DNA of 64,000 nt from Hibiscus mutabilis (lineage: Eukaryota > Streptophyta > Magnoliopsida > Malvales > Malvaceae): contig CM033745.1 in assembly GCA_019671005.1 (NCBI GenBank), positions 44,387,241-44,451,240 on the forward strand, written 5' to 3'. Shown piece after piece: positions 10,693 through 22,371 of the stretch. The notes beneath the pieces are model-generated. The model saw only the letters and a list, made by a program, of their open reading frames with translations. It had not been told where the DNA came from and made no database searches. The first letter of the stretch is position 1; every line of letters starts with the position of its first letter. A program made the position numbers and the translations under genes.

Positions 10693-11932
10693 TGTAAAAC
10701 CTATATTTTGATTTTGATATAACAAGGATTTAAAAGACCAATTTGTGAAATTGGATTAATTTATAAGTACTCAAAAAGTCTCACAAAATGAAAAAGATTC
10801 GAACTTCAAATGGTTTTTAAGTCAAAAACTAAAACCCCAAATATTTTTTACGTGTTTTTGTACTCAAATAGCTCAATTTGGTCCAAGCGTGTCGATACAC
10901 CCTTGGCCATATCAATACGAATTTTGGCTACTAGAAAAACGTTTTATACAAAATGGTTATTGGGTACCGATACACGTGTAACCGTAGTGGTACACCATTC
11001 ATACTTGGGAACCAAATAGGCTTTGAGTATTGGTACGACTATCCACGTACCGATATGGGGCGTTAGATTTTCAATTTATTGGAACATAAGTTCAAAAATT
11101 TGTTATACCGTACCGATACGCTCTTAGGCGTACCGAAACCTTTTTTCACTTACTTATTTCTCAAATTCCAGTAAACAAAATTTGTAACGATGCGGGCTAA
11201 TCCGTATCGATACGCCTTTGTAAAATTCACTCTTTGTACCGATATATCCTCCTACGTATCGATACCCTTTTGTAACAATGGCTCTTTCTTTTTATGGTAG
11301 GTACCAATACAACTCTTCGTGTACCGATACACCCTACCACCTAACATCATTTATTGAGGGAAGAAAGTAGCCCACCGGCTATATTGATGATCTCAACTAC
11401 CCAAACAGTTAGAAATCAATAATATGGTATATAAACAAGTCTCTAAAGCTACAACAACAACTATTGAACAATTTATCAATTCAAAAGGAATTCAAGCAAA
11501 AATCTAACCATCTTTGAGACTATTAGAGTCAAATATGTGTAACCCACTTGAGTGGTCTCTCTTGTAATCATTTCTATTCAAGTATTGTGTTTAAGTGAAC
11601 TTGTAATTGGGCAAACAAACTACCTTTGAGAGGATTTTCAGTTTGTTATTCCTTTTCTTGTAAAAGAGAGAGTTTGATCAAAGCTTTGGGTAGAAAGCTT
11701 TGATTGAGTACAAGGGTGCCTCCTTAGCCTAGAAAAGGGGAAGAAATTCAATAGTGGATTTGGAAAATCCTTAGTAGGAAGCTAGGGTACTGGATGTAAA
11801 CCTTGTTAGAAGGTTGAACCACTATAACTCTTGTGTCCCAATTCTTTTCATTTTCCAAGTTGCTTCCAAACTTTGTTATTTGCCAATTCACCCCTTCTTG
11901 GCCATTTCCATATTTGATTGATCTTTCTAACA
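10693..11932 (+). repeat. Solo LTR of the copia A family (1240 bp) with perfect TSD
   Basis: It starts TGTAAAACC and ends TTCTAACA. Flanks are aatcc at 10688-10692 and aatcc at 11933-11937, a perfect 5-bp TSD. It aligns along its length with the LTR at 3603-4855, including the seven paired palindromes (about 10887-11335), a TATA box (TATATAAA, 11428-11435), and the gccaattcaccccttcttgg end block. No internal sequence remains. Confidence 0.92.
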
Positions 11933-11968
11933 AATCCCAGTACAGGTTTCAACAAGCTTTGCACCTTC

Positions 11969-12890
11969 CTATACAGTAATTTTCCTACACTTTTCTGTAG
12001 CATGAATAAAGACACCACAAGAGCTACAACAAGGAAGAGCCCAGCCCAACTGGACCCCAACATCCACATAGCTCGAATCTCCCAAATCAACAGTAATAGA
12101 GGAAGGAAGATTAAAATTAGCTAAGACTTCAACACACACCTTAGCATACTCAAGATTCAATTTCATGGCAATGGATCTATCAATGTACAGAGGCTTACCT
12201 AAAGCACTAGCTAGATAGCCTAAACCTTGTTGAGAATTAAGTTCTAAAGGAACATGCCAAAGTTTCACCCAAATAAGAACTTTGTCAAAAGTAATAGTTT
12301 CAGGCATCATACCTGGTAGCCATTTCCTGAGAATGAGAACTTTCTGCTGCGCGTACCAAGGGCCAGACTCCAAAACCTAGTCTCGAACCTGTTGCAAGGG
12401 GAAATTGATCAGGTACACACTTGGAGCAAGGAACCGAAGCACAATACAGCCTTCACGCCCCCAAAGCTTATCAATAGTTCTCTGAAACACACTCAACGAC
12501 GGAGACTTCCCAAAAAATGTACTCAACATAGCATTATCCCACTGACGAGCACCCAAATCCATCACCTCATGAGTCGGTTGAACAAGCTGCTTGCCGTTTA
12601 CTTCCACTTGAGCATGAAAAGGGAGAGGCAATCTAGAGAATAGCGTATTCCAATCTTGATTCAAACCCACCATTACCAAGACTTCCCTACTTCAATAGCA
12701 GCCTCCTTAACCTCAACCCTGCCGCTCCCAACCCAGAGTCAGCCGCCGGGAGCCCAACATTCCAAGCAGAAGCCGCAATGTCAGTTAGAGCAAGGCCATC
12801 ACCAGCCACCAAAGGGGGAAAATCACCCAAAGACAGAGCACCAGGATCCGAACCCCCTGAATGCTCATTTTCAGAAATCAGTTCCACCAT
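11969..12890 (-). pseudogene. LINE ORF1, N-terminal and central part: DUF4283 plus zinc knuckle
   Basis: The likely start is ATG at 12890 (MVELISENEH). The first frame runs to 12687. A frameshift leads to 12679-12377, which contains the DUF4283-like stretch (QRTIDKLWG, LINFPLQQVRD). A TAG at 12374-12376, where Trp is expected, separates it from 12373-11969 (LESGPWYAQQKVLILRKW). The last segment ends in a CX2CX4HX4C zinc knuckle, CSSCGVFIHATEKC. DUF4283 zinc-knuckle proteins are the RNA-binding ORF1 of plant L1 elements. The frame then ends at TAG 11969-11971, 32 bases before the TSD of the solo LTR. Disabling changes: one frameshift and two stops at least. Confidence 0.85.
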
Positions 12891-13050
12891 AAACGAAATA
12901 GAAGCAAGATCCAAGCAACAAACAAGACGAATCAAAGAAAGAGGATGAAGAAACGAAGAAAATCGGAGAAAGAAAGCAAGAAAAATGAAGAAAAGCAAAG
13001 TGAAACCCCCAAATCTCTACCGGCGCACTTTAGACAAGCTAACACGTGCC

Positions 13051-13290
13051 ATAAAATTGTGAGGATTAAATTAGGACTAAATTGATTGAATTTGTAAATA
13101 TGGAGGATTAAATGTGTTATTCTTCAGATTTTTATAACTGTCACGACATTCACTTAATGACAATTAATGGCTCAATGACCATTTTGTAACAAAAACTAAA
13201 GTTTAATGCCCATTATGTAACATTTAAAAGTTTGGTGACTATTTTATAATTTTTAGGATAGTTTAGTGACCATTTGTGTACTTTACCCTT
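13051..13290. other. Intergenic repeat-like sequence with a TTTACCC end
   Basis: Phrases of the type tgaccattttgtaac / gtgaccatttgtgtactttaccc repeat several times in slightly different form. A second sequence ending tagtttaccc is at 14278-14369. Such repeated phrases ending in TTTACCC resemble terminal parts of non-autonomous DNA transposons, but I found no matching opposite end or TSD. Confidence 0.3.
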
Positions 13291-14369
13291 TTATTTATGA
13301 TACTGTGCTTTGTTTTACTTTATATTATGTTGTATATAATGACGTGATTTTTTTTTATTTATATTATAGTATTTTATTGTATAGTTTATATCCTATACTT
13401 AGTATATATATATTACTTAGCCTACGTTTTTTAATACACTATATTTTAATTGTTATTATATATAATATAGTTTGTATATTTATATTATATATATTATTTT
13501 TAATATTAAATAGTGCATATATATTTTATTGTATAGTTTTATATGATATAATATTATAATTTATATATTTATTATAGATTTCAACATATACAAAACAATG
13601 TTATATTTATATATAAGTTTTACAAATCTACGGAGAGCTGCACTTTCATGGGTTTGCGGTGATTTGCGAGAGGCTCCGATGGAATGGAGCCATCAGAGCT
13701 AGAGACAGGAAGAAACGGCCTTTGTATCCGCCATTCTCGACCATTCTAATATAAAAAATAAAAAAATACGACCTTAGAAAGAGTAGAGAAGAGGGGCGGC
13801 AGAGTATGTTTGGAGAGTTAGGTTCTGATTATTACATAAGGGCAGTGTCAATACTTCACTTGGCCAAGAAGCTAGGTACTTTCGATGATTGAGATCTGAC
13901 AGGGCTAAGAAAATGACCAAAACTAAAATATAAACAGAAAAATTACCATATATAATTATATTCGATAATATCATCTCTAATATCCGAATCTAAATTAACA
14001 ATTACCGTAATTCACCACATATATTTTAAATTGACTTGCGGACAATGTAATTTACTAAGAAGCTGGGTAGTTTATTTGCAATGAAGAAGATGTTTGATAC
14101 CTAATTTTTCGTAATTTCATAGATGCAAAAGTTAAAAATGATGTTTAAATTGATAATATTTTGGACTAAATTGATAGATTGTATAACTTTTAAGGACTAA
14201 AACTGTTATTTGACCAAGCAACGTTATTGTTTCCGTTTATTTTTAATAGTCAAAGTGCCAAAATAGAAACAATACGTAACGTTAGGTACCATTTTACTAA
14301 AAAGATTAATTTGGATACCAAAATAGAAATACGGAAATAAGTGAGTTACTAAATATGTAGTTTACCCTT
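13291..14369. other. AT-rich intergenic DNA
   Basis: The interval 13291-13620 is extremely AT-rich with long TATA runs, and the open frame there is compositional. A GC-richer patch at 13620-13740 shows no coding pattern I recognise. The interval ends with the TTTACCC-terminated repeat (14278-14369). Confidence 0.5.
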
Positions 14370-14548
14370 ACTAAAAAATCAAAATTTTAATATATATGAG
14401 AAATAATTTAATTGAATTTTTTAAATAATTATTAATTATATGTTGAGTCCTTAAAATTTTTAATCTTTATTAATCAATTTAATAATGTTCAGCGGTGTTC
14501 AGCGTTAGTGGTGTTCAGCAATGTTCGTCACACGTGGTAGACTCATCC
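14370..14548 (+). repeat. Truncated MULE terminal inverted repeat (copy T0)
   Basis: The interval matches the right terminal inverted repeats of the MULEs ending at 20677 and 27222: an AT-rich inner part, then tcctt(a/g)aaat-like words, tttattaatcaatttaat, repeated gttcagcggtgttc words, and the terminal actcatcc. The element body should lie to the left but is cut at 14369. No opposite end was found. Confidence 0.65.
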
Positions 14549-14749
14549 TAAATAAAATTATTTATTCAATAATTAAGGATATAAAATATACAAATGATTT
14601 TTAATAAAATATTATTGGAAATATTATAGCGAAATGATAAAATATTATTAAAATATTAAAACCTCTTTAACTTATTATTAAAAAAATGTTAAAATTTTAA
14701 AATAAAGTTGAACAACAAAAATTAAAAAAATAAGGCTTAAGGGTTTAAT

Positions 14750-14915
14750 AAGCCCTTAAACTTTTGCAAAAAAATTAATTAAGCCCTTAAACTTTTTTGC
14801 ACCCAATTAGGCCCTCAAACTCAAGAAAAAAATCAATTAAGCCCCTAAACTTTTTTGCATCCAATTAAGCCCTCAAACTCAAGAAAAAAATCAATTTGGC
14901 CCTTTGACCAACATT
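14750..14915. repeat. Tandem repeat of about 55-60 bp, two to three units
   Basis: The unit contains aattaagccc(c/t)taaactttttt and ccctcaaactcaagaaaaaaatc and recurs at about 14768, 14838 and 14880. No coding potential. Phrases of this type often occur at ends of plant DNA transposons, but no TSD was recognised. Confidence 0.7.
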
Positions 14916-17333
14916 GACCGTTAAATTTAACGAGTTTTTTTAAATCTTCTCGCATGTGTCACAACAAGATAATGCCATTTGACATTTCTAAGAATTTTTA
15001 AACTTTAATTTTTAAAAAATATATAAAATCCGAAAAAAAATCTAAAAAATCTAAAATTTTTAAATATATAAAATCCAAAAAAATCTAAAAAATATATATA
15101 TCCGAATCTTAAAAACACTTGCATGTTCGAAGATCGCTTGCCCATGTCCAAGTTACCTAAAGCTGGTTCGTTGCCCTCCGATGCCCCCAATCTGGCTCTT
15201 GTTAGCTTGTTCGTCGAGGATGCAACCAGGTCATGGAAAAAAGACGTGGTTCGTTCTCCGAGATTGAACTAAAATTAAATATTAGGAAGGGTAAAAGTTT
15301 ATTATGTCTTTAAATCTAAAAATTAGGAGGATTAAAAGACTTATTTGACTAATGTTTAAGCTAAAAATGATTTAATTATATCAAAAAAAATTTAGGAAGA
15401 GCAGCCCCTACCAATCACAACATAGCTTTGTCCTCATTCGTTCTGCATATCGCTTGGCTTTTGCTGCGAAAGTTTCCGACTGTTCATTTCATTGGCTGTA
15501 AATCCCATGGATGCCGTTGATTCTCGAATGCTTAAATGGTTATGGATGCCAAAGTTTCCGTTTCTTCAATTTAAAGTCGTACTACATACTCGATATGTTT
15601 TCGACTCTCTCTTGCTAACATGATTCTACTATAAATATGTAAGTATGTGTGATGTCATGCTCATATGATTTTTGGTGACTTTTTATTTTTATATTTTTTA
15701 GAATATAAAATTTATTTTATATATGTCGAATCTTTGTTATACTTGTACCATGTAATTTTAGAAATTGTCGTTTTTTCCCGTTTTCGTACTTGTATCTATA
15801 TCAGTGCAACATAGGCCAAGATTGAACTATGAGGGAAAATTTTAATTAACTTTGAAATAAATAGGGTTCTAAAACGTAATTGAATCATAAAAATTAAGGA
15901 AAGTAAGATTTAATTTCACTAATTTTAAAATTGAAGGGTCTTAAAAAGTGATTAAACCAGAAATATAAAAGGGTCAAGACTTAATTTCATTAATTTTAAC
16001 TTAAAATGTCTTAAAAATAATAAGCCAAAAAAATATTGGAGGGGAAAGAACTTAGTTGCAATGGTTTTAAAACTACGAGTGACCTAAAAACAATTAAACC
16101 ATTCAAAATTGGAGAAAATACCCTTCCCACCCCTCCATGTGGCTCCGTCCCTAGTTGTGTCACAATTTTAGTTGTTAACTCATAATTTATTAAAAACAGT
16201 TAGTCAAATGTTTGGCGTAAATTTTTAATTATTTTTTAAAATGGGTCAATTTTTTTTAAAATGAGGTTAATTCCTCTTATATATATATTCATATAAAATA
16301 TATAATATAAAAAAGTTTTTATCTCAAAACTAGTTAACATCCATGATCTCGTCTAGCTCCGCCGGTGCATGCTCGCGTGATTCCTTGCTGTGATTCCGCT
16401 AGCTGCTGGCTCCGTAAAGGTCAATGTTGATATTGCATTCTCACAAGTTATTGATGATTATTTGGTTTGTTCTTTTACTAGTCATTTTGATGAATGGTTT
16501 TTAATGAGATATCAGTTCAAATAAAAAAAATTAAAATTGATAATATTAAAATGGTTAAACCTCTTTAATAACATATTTAAATAATTTAAAATAATGGCAA
16601 AAGTGTACATTACACAGAAAAAAGGACTAGTTTTGTTATATTTTTATACTAGGATGAAGTTGTTTCAAGAAATATAAGACATAGGAGACGAGTGAGGCAT
16701 TATATTTCAATTAAGTTCAATAAATATTCACCATGGTTGTGTTTAAAAAGTCAATAAATATTTGTGAAAGATTTTAGCTGCCAATCCAAAACCCTAAAGC
16801 AACACATATCTCTCTATATAGCTATAGAGAGAGAAAGGGGTACATTAGAGTCAAAAGAAAGCTACAAACTTAAAAGTTGCCATGTATTCTTTAGTGCATA
16901 TATATAATAATTAATGAAAATAAATAATTGAAAATCCTTTCCAATTAAATTCATTAATTCTTCAAAACTGTCAAAATCTGTTATGCATTGGGAATTCAAT
17001 GAAGACCGTCATTCTAGGACGTAACATTTGACAGATTTTTTAAAATTTACTTATATATATTATATTATATAAAAAGAAATATCTAATTAAATTCATCGAA
17101 TGTTCAAACCGGCTATCAAAACCCTAACAAACACACTTTTTTAACAGGGAAAGATTATATTTTCACTAATTTTAATTAGATTCACTTTCACTTAAAAATA
17201 CAGCTAATATACATATATATATATATATATATATTTAATTTTTTTATTTCCGATTAATATCTATTTATCTTAATATTCAATTTAAAGCGAATTAAGCTTC
17301 AACTAATTAAAATCTTTTCACTCCTTTTAAATA
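14916..17333. other. AT-rich intergenic DNA left of the zinc-finger gene
   Basis: I see no gene. It holds AT-rich runs (15000-15110), degenerate repeated phrases and a TA run at 17212-17235 about 320 bases before the zinc-finger ATG. A TATATAGCTATAGAGAGAG motif near 16815-16833 could be a distant promoter element, but nothing supports a particular transcription start. Confidence 0.4.
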
Positions 17334-17555
17334 GTGAAAGTGGATATTCTCTCACTTTTTTTAATTTTTTTTCTACAAAATAGTTTCTTTTTCTCCTCTA
17401 ATAATGACTTGATTTACACAATCTCTGTCTCTTTACTTGCCATTACAATTCCAAGTCTTCTAAAATCTCAATCTCACCTCCGGCTTTCATTGATTCGATT
17501 TCCCTCCGAACAAAGAGAAGAAAAATCCTTGGCTCAAGCTGCTGTTGATAGAAAC

Positions 17556-18509
17556 ATGGAAAACGAGAGTGAAACATCAGATTCAAGACCATCAAAGCCA
17601 GTAAGGATTCTAAAACTCAAGATCACCAAACGTTGTAATCAACATGTCTGCCCCGTTTGCAGCAAAGGGTTTGAATCAGGTAAGGCATTGGGAGGTCATA
17701 TAAGGATCCACATGAAGGGAAACAACAACAACAACAACAACAATGGCCGCCACAGGAAGATTTCCAAGCCTAAGAAACGGATCTCGATAAAACGTAGCGA
17801 TGGAGCTGTCGGTCTTAGGGCTTTGAATGATGAAGAAGATGATGAGGTTGTCAGTTGCTGCGTGTGCAACAAGGAGTTCAAGTCGATGAAATCTTTGTTC
17901 GGGCACATGAGGAATCATCCCGAACGGAGTTGGAGAGGGATCCGACCGCCGCCTTCAGATAAAAACAGTTGTTGTTCGAGTGTTTCCGAAGACGGGGAAG
18001 CTATGGAAGTCCATCAGCTTAGCTATGAAAGCGAAGAAAACTCGGAAGAGAAAGAGGTTCTTGAAGCTGCTTATTGCCTGATGAAGATGGCCCGAGGAGA
18101 TTCCTTTGATCCGGGTCAGTCAAGTTTTGGATGCCAAGGAAAATTTTCACCAACGGATAAGCTCCCAATTAATGAATCTCGGAAAACCATGGTGCAGTTT
18201 GCTGATGCTGAGATCATTGAAAATAATACTTGTTCTGATCAATTTCATAAGTTCCCAAGGAAGCCTGTTGAAGAAGGTTATTACCCTAAAAACCCTAGTG
18301 GCCATGGAAGACAATTTGAAGCTCCGGAGAACGAAACATCAGCGCCGGCAACGGTGGAGGGCGAACACCTATATTCCGAACTAGTATTTCAGGAAAGAGA
18401 TAGTGGGGCAACTGAAGCGAATCATCAGGTTTGTTCCCACAAGATGCTTGATGTTGATCTGAATGAACCTTATACGCCTCTAGATCATGAGGGCATATGG
18501 ATCATGTAG
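17556..18509 (+). CDS. C2H2 zinc-finger transcription factor, ZAT type, with C-terminal EAR-like motif
   Basis: Single-exon gene of 317 residues. I start at ATG 17556; the open frame extends upstream to 17334 but has no ATG there, so that part is probably 5' UTR. Finger 1 is C32-X2-C35...H48-X3-H52 with the KALGGH form of the plant QALGGH core. Finger 2 is C101-X2-C104...H117-X3-H121 with KSLFGH, followed by the HPERSWRGI block common after the last finger of ZAT proteins. A basic stretch (about 69-81) can serve as nuclear localisation signal. Asn repeats (about 56-63) come from an AAC run. The end carries LDVDLNEP (298-305), an EAR-type repression motif that in this family recruits TOPLESS-type co-repressors. 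The expected role is a nuclear DNA-binding repressor in stress or developmental control; the target is unknown. The sequence is intact and GC-richer than its surroundings. Confidence 0.92.
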   Translation: MENESETSDSRPSKPVRILKLKITKRCNQHVCPVCSKGFESGKALGGHIRIHMKGNNNNNNNNGRHRKISKPKKRISIKRSDGAVGLRALNDEEDDEVVSCCVCNKEFKSMKSLFGHMRNHPERSWRGIRPPPSDKNSCCSSVSEDGEAMEVHQLSYESEENSEEKEVLEAAYCLMKMARGDSFDPGQSSFGCQGKFSPTDKLPINESRKTMVQFADAEIIENNTCSDQFHKFPRKPVEEGYYPKNPSGHGRQFEAPENETSAPATVEGEHLYSELVFQERDSGATEANHQVCSHKMLDVDLNEPYTPLDHEGIWIM

Positions 18510-18587
18510 CTTGTCAAGAACTACATAGATTTAAATTGCGGTGGAGGTTGTGCCTTTGAACGCTGTGTTTTGTCATAATTAGTATAT

Positions 18588-18593
18588 AATAAA
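18588..18593 (+). terminator. Putative polyadenylation signal of the zinc-finger gene
   Basis: AATAAA lies 79 bases after the stop codon, in a TA-rich context normal for plant near-upstream elements. Confidence 0.5.
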
Positions 18594-18599
18594 TATTAT

Positions 18600-19050
18600 T
18601 GAGGTAATTGTTGTTTTTCGCAATAATAATTACGGACGATGTGGTAACAAACCGCAATTTGAATCCTTACTACATATTTCAATGTTTCAGTTTATATTTT
18701 GTTTAGATCTCAGCTCAGCCAGTGATGTTTGTTAGAATCCTTTTAATTTTACCTACATATGTCCCGTGTTTATTATGGGAAACAAATCCTGTGTTTATTA
18801 TTCTTATTTTGCATATCTAATATATTTAGGGATCACAATGCAGTCCGGTTTGAATCAAATATTAAATATTAATATCCAAAACTAAACGATGAACATAAAT
18901 TTAAATTTTATAAATAATCAAATATTAAATATTATTAATAAGATCTCTGTTACATTCATAACCCGTGCATGTTTAACCAGTGAATTGTCGATTTACTTTT
19001 ATATAAATTTATATTTATGAAATTATAATGTATTTATAAACATAATTATA
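18600..19050. other. Intergenic DNA downstream of the zinc-finger gene
   Basis: AT-rich, with no gene or RNA gene seen. Confidence 0.4.
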
Positions 19051-19054
19051 ATAT

Positions 19055-19275
19055 TGGATACAATTACACAATGTAAAATCATTTAGTTTTACACTGATTT
19101 TGAAGTTTGAATTATTGGATAATGTAAATTGATGAGTTAGATTTGAAGTTGAAAATGATGAGATTTTCAAGAGAAAAGAAAAAGAATTTCAACTATCAAT
19201 TTATATTTATCCAATTGTTCAAAATCAATGTAAAACTAAAAAACTATTACATTGTGCAAGTGAATTATATCTCTT
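19055..19275. repeat. Foldback MITE
   Basis: The left arm starts CACAATGTAAAATCATTTAG at 19067 and is matched by its inverted copy ending CATTGTG at 19256, with only a few differences over about 38 bases. The inner sequences (attggataa...attgat) also pair, so most of the 190-bp core would fold on itself. Similarity extends a little outside both ends, leaving the exact termini and TSD unclear. Confidence 0.7.
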
Positions 19276-19434
19276 TTAATACATTTCTCTAGTTTATTAT
19301 AAAGAAAATGGTCCAGGATTAAAATAAGAATTTTAAAATTTGGACGCATTTAATTTTGGTGTAATTATATAGTTGTGTCGTGTTTGTAGATTCCAATTAC
19401 ACTTTTCAATTCTTAGAGAAGATGTAAGTTGTTG

Positions 19435-20677
19435 GGAAAATTTTACAACGCTCTACGAATATCGTTGAACACCGCTAAACACCATTAAATTAATTTATAA
19501 ATATTAAAAATCTCAAGGACTCAACATATAGTTATAAATTTTATTTTAAATAAAACTTTAATTAAATTATTTTCAATATATAATATTTTTTTTATTTTTT
19601 AAAAATAATTGGATCAAATATCAACCTTAGTCAATTTAAAAAATAAAAACCCGAAACCTTAAACCCGAAACTTTAAACTCTAAACCGTAAACCTTACGCC
19701 CTAAACCATAAACATAAAATTATAAACTCTAAACTCTAAAATTTAGGCTTCTTTGGTCAGCCTCCTCTAATAAAACAAGTTCTCTAGCAGTGGATGCCTT
19801 TTTCCACCCATCTATCATGTTCGTTAGCTATTATTCCTCTAGCACTGTTTTGCTGTCTACTCGGTTAGTAAATGAAAACTTGCATCTCTCTAATGATAAT
19901 AATGGAAGGGAAATTGAGATTTTCTTACAAGGGCGTGTTTTTTTATTACTTCTGTATTTTGAGATTTTTTTTAGCTATTGGAATTAAGTAGATTGATTGG
20001 ACTCGAATAACAAGGCTCGAACTCAATGGTTGTTCTCTTTTTGCAGCCGTTCTTTTTGCCTCTTTCGATGCACGTATTGCTTACAGCTCTAAGAGAATTA
20101 AGAAGATATAAGCAAGAAAAGGCCAAGAACCTAGCTTGGAAAGCTAAAGCAAACTCGACATCTTAAGTATTTCCCTGGAATAAAAGACTGACTTCAAGCA
20201 AGCAAGAGGGAAGATACTATAAGCCATGGGAGAAATTCAAGCAACAAGATCTAAAACACAATCTTTGAAGCACGTTATGCAAGGCTTGTATCCATAGAAA
20301 ATTTATCAAATTTTGTTGAATTTGAGGTTGTTTCCATGAGTCCAAGTTTTGAATTTGATGTTGAATTTGAGGTTGTTTTGGGTTTTCGGGTTTATAGTTT
20401 AAGATTTTGAGATTAGGATTTAGGCTTTATAGTTTAGAGTTTATGGTTTTTTATTTTTTAAATTGACTAAGGTTGAAATTTGATCTAATTATTAATAAAA
20501 AAGATTAAAAAATATAATACATATGAAAATAATTTAATTGAAATTTTATTTTAAATAATTTATAATTATATGCCAAGTCCTTGAAATTTTAAATTTTTAT
20601 TAATCAATTTAATAGTATTTAACGATGTTCAACATTAGTGTGTTCAACGGTGTTCGTCGAGCGTAAAAAACTCATCC
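19435..20677. mobile_element. Non-autonomous MULE (copy T1, 1243 bp) with perfect 9-bp TSD
   Basis: The terminal inverted repeats extend about 250 bases: the left arm starts GGAAAATTTTACAACGCTC at 19435, and the right arm ends in the inverted form at 20677. Flanks are aagttgttg (19426-19434) and aagttgttg (20678-20686), the 9-bp TSD typical of Mutator-like elements. Just inside both arms lie degenerate CCCTAAA-like runs (19645-19740 and, inverted, 20380-20450). No transposase is present. The interior (about 19745-20380) looks less AT-rich and may be captured host DNA, with a possible 3' splice site TTTTTGCAG near 20046 followed by 40 open codons. I do not recognise the protein. Confidence 0.85.
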
Positions 20678-20686
20678 AAGTTGTTG

Positions 20687-22318
20687 TTGTTATTATTATA
20701 TAAATAACAGTAGTTTTACGTACGTACACTTCCTTTTTTTTCTTCTTGTAACATCAATTCTATATACAATTATACATCACTTTAAGTTTCTTTTTATTTA
20801 TATATACATAAATTCTTATATATATTATTTATTTTCTTACAACATCAATTTAGAATTTATTATTTTAATTATTGCTACACGTTATAGTTTATAACATATA
20901 TTTTTAATTATATAATAGAACATGTTTTCAATCCTAGTAATTTTATTGTCGAATGCTTACATGCATATTTACAAAAATGTTTTTAGAATTCAAGGTTAAC
21001 TTTTTAATATCTTAGTATTATTTAGAATTTAAGTATAACTATGTAATTATAATTTGCACAATCAAACATAAAATGAAATTAAAATATAATTGTGTTGTGC
21101 TTGTCAAACATGCTTAGATAATTAGAATTTCTAATAATTACACTCATATTAGGGTGACAATTATTATTTTCATACAATTATGATGTAATATTTATCAGAA
21201 TTCTTTGTACTATTGCGTGTATTCCTCATTTAAAAAATATTTTTCAATGATAATTAATTGAGAAATGATGAAAAAAATGCAATTCAAGAGATATTGACCT
21301 GCTTAATTGAATGTTGGTTGACATATCTCATCTTAATGTTGTTTGACTGATCTTATCTTTTGTGTAGATGGGTTTATACAATTGTTAGTTCCAAAACATA
21401 TTGGAAAAGATAAATTTAAAGAAAAATATAGTTACGCTTTATTTTAAATATCTCGTATGGTTTACGGTAATAGCTAAAAGAACAATTTGTCAAAATTTTC
21501 GGTTATATTATTTTATTTGATTAAGAATATCTCCTTCCCTGTGTTTCGGGAAATTAAATTAAAGTTTTAAATATTATTTTCATTAATATTAGGTGAATAT
21601 AATGATTCAATTCTTAATGTTTTTTTAGTAAAAAGTTAATTTTTATTGAAAATACGAAAAGATACAACAACATATACCCCAAACATAAAGATAAATTTAG
21701 TGATCATGTCTACAAAGTACACATACAAAAATAAAAATAAAACATAAAAATTCAAGGTACGTGAAGAAATAACAAAATATTTCCTTAAATATGATCTTTA
21801 TCTTTCATATAAACCCGACAATAATTATCAAAATCACATTGTCTCTATCTAACAAGACACTTAAGGTGATTTAGGAGTGGTGATGGACATAATCAATCTC
21901 GCAGACTGTTTCGCTAACAGTTCTGAATACATCGACAAACTGTCACAAAAGAGAATCTAATCCTATTAGACCACCGAACTTTTTTGATCAAGGAAGCGTT
22001 GTGATGATCTCTACACAAACATCAAGCTACCGCAAAAGTAAACGAGAACTGTGCTATAAGGGAGATAAAAACCGTGCCAAAAAGATAAATATAATAAGAT
22101 ACGTGAAAAGAAAGAATACAAGATAGAATAATTCTTATTGAGAACTAAAATTAAAAAAAAAGATCATCATGAATGGTCGACAATCAATACAAAATTAGTG
22201 CAGTAGCTAGCAGTGTCCAAAACAAAATTAAAGGAACTGTAATTTGGAAGGAATAAAAAGAGAGAGACTAGGTTAAAGGTTTGATTTGCAACAATTCTTA
22301 TGAGTTGAAATAGAATAA
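20687..22318. other. AT-rich intergenic DNA between two MULEs
   Basis: I see no gene. The part at 21620-22100 is A-rich with moderately complex sequence and resembles a decayed retroelement end, but I cannot assign it. Confidence 0.4.
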
Positions 22319-22371
22319 TTATGAAGAGGAAAATTCTACAACCGGCATCGAACACTGTTGAATATCACTAA

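Larger units (their letters stand above)
9812..13050 (-). mobile_element. L1-type LINE remnant split by a solo LTR
   Basis: On the minus strand the order is a pyrimidine-rich 5' leader (about 12891-13050), ORF1 (12890 to 10254) and the start of ORF2 (about 10205 to 9812). A 1240-bp solo LTR (10693-11932) sits inside the 3' part of ORF1. The 3' end and poly(A) are absent. Confidence 0.75.

Noticed and set aside
13266..13559. Membrane-protein-like frame rich in Ile, Leu and Tyr
   Set aside because: It is produced by extreme TA-rich sequence, with no start context, no conserved motif and no neighbouring signals.
17334..17555. N-terminal extension of the zinc-finger protein back to 17334
   Set aside because: The extension begins with GTG and has no ATG before 17556. 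Its sequence is hydrophobic and low in complexity, so it is better read as 5' UTR.
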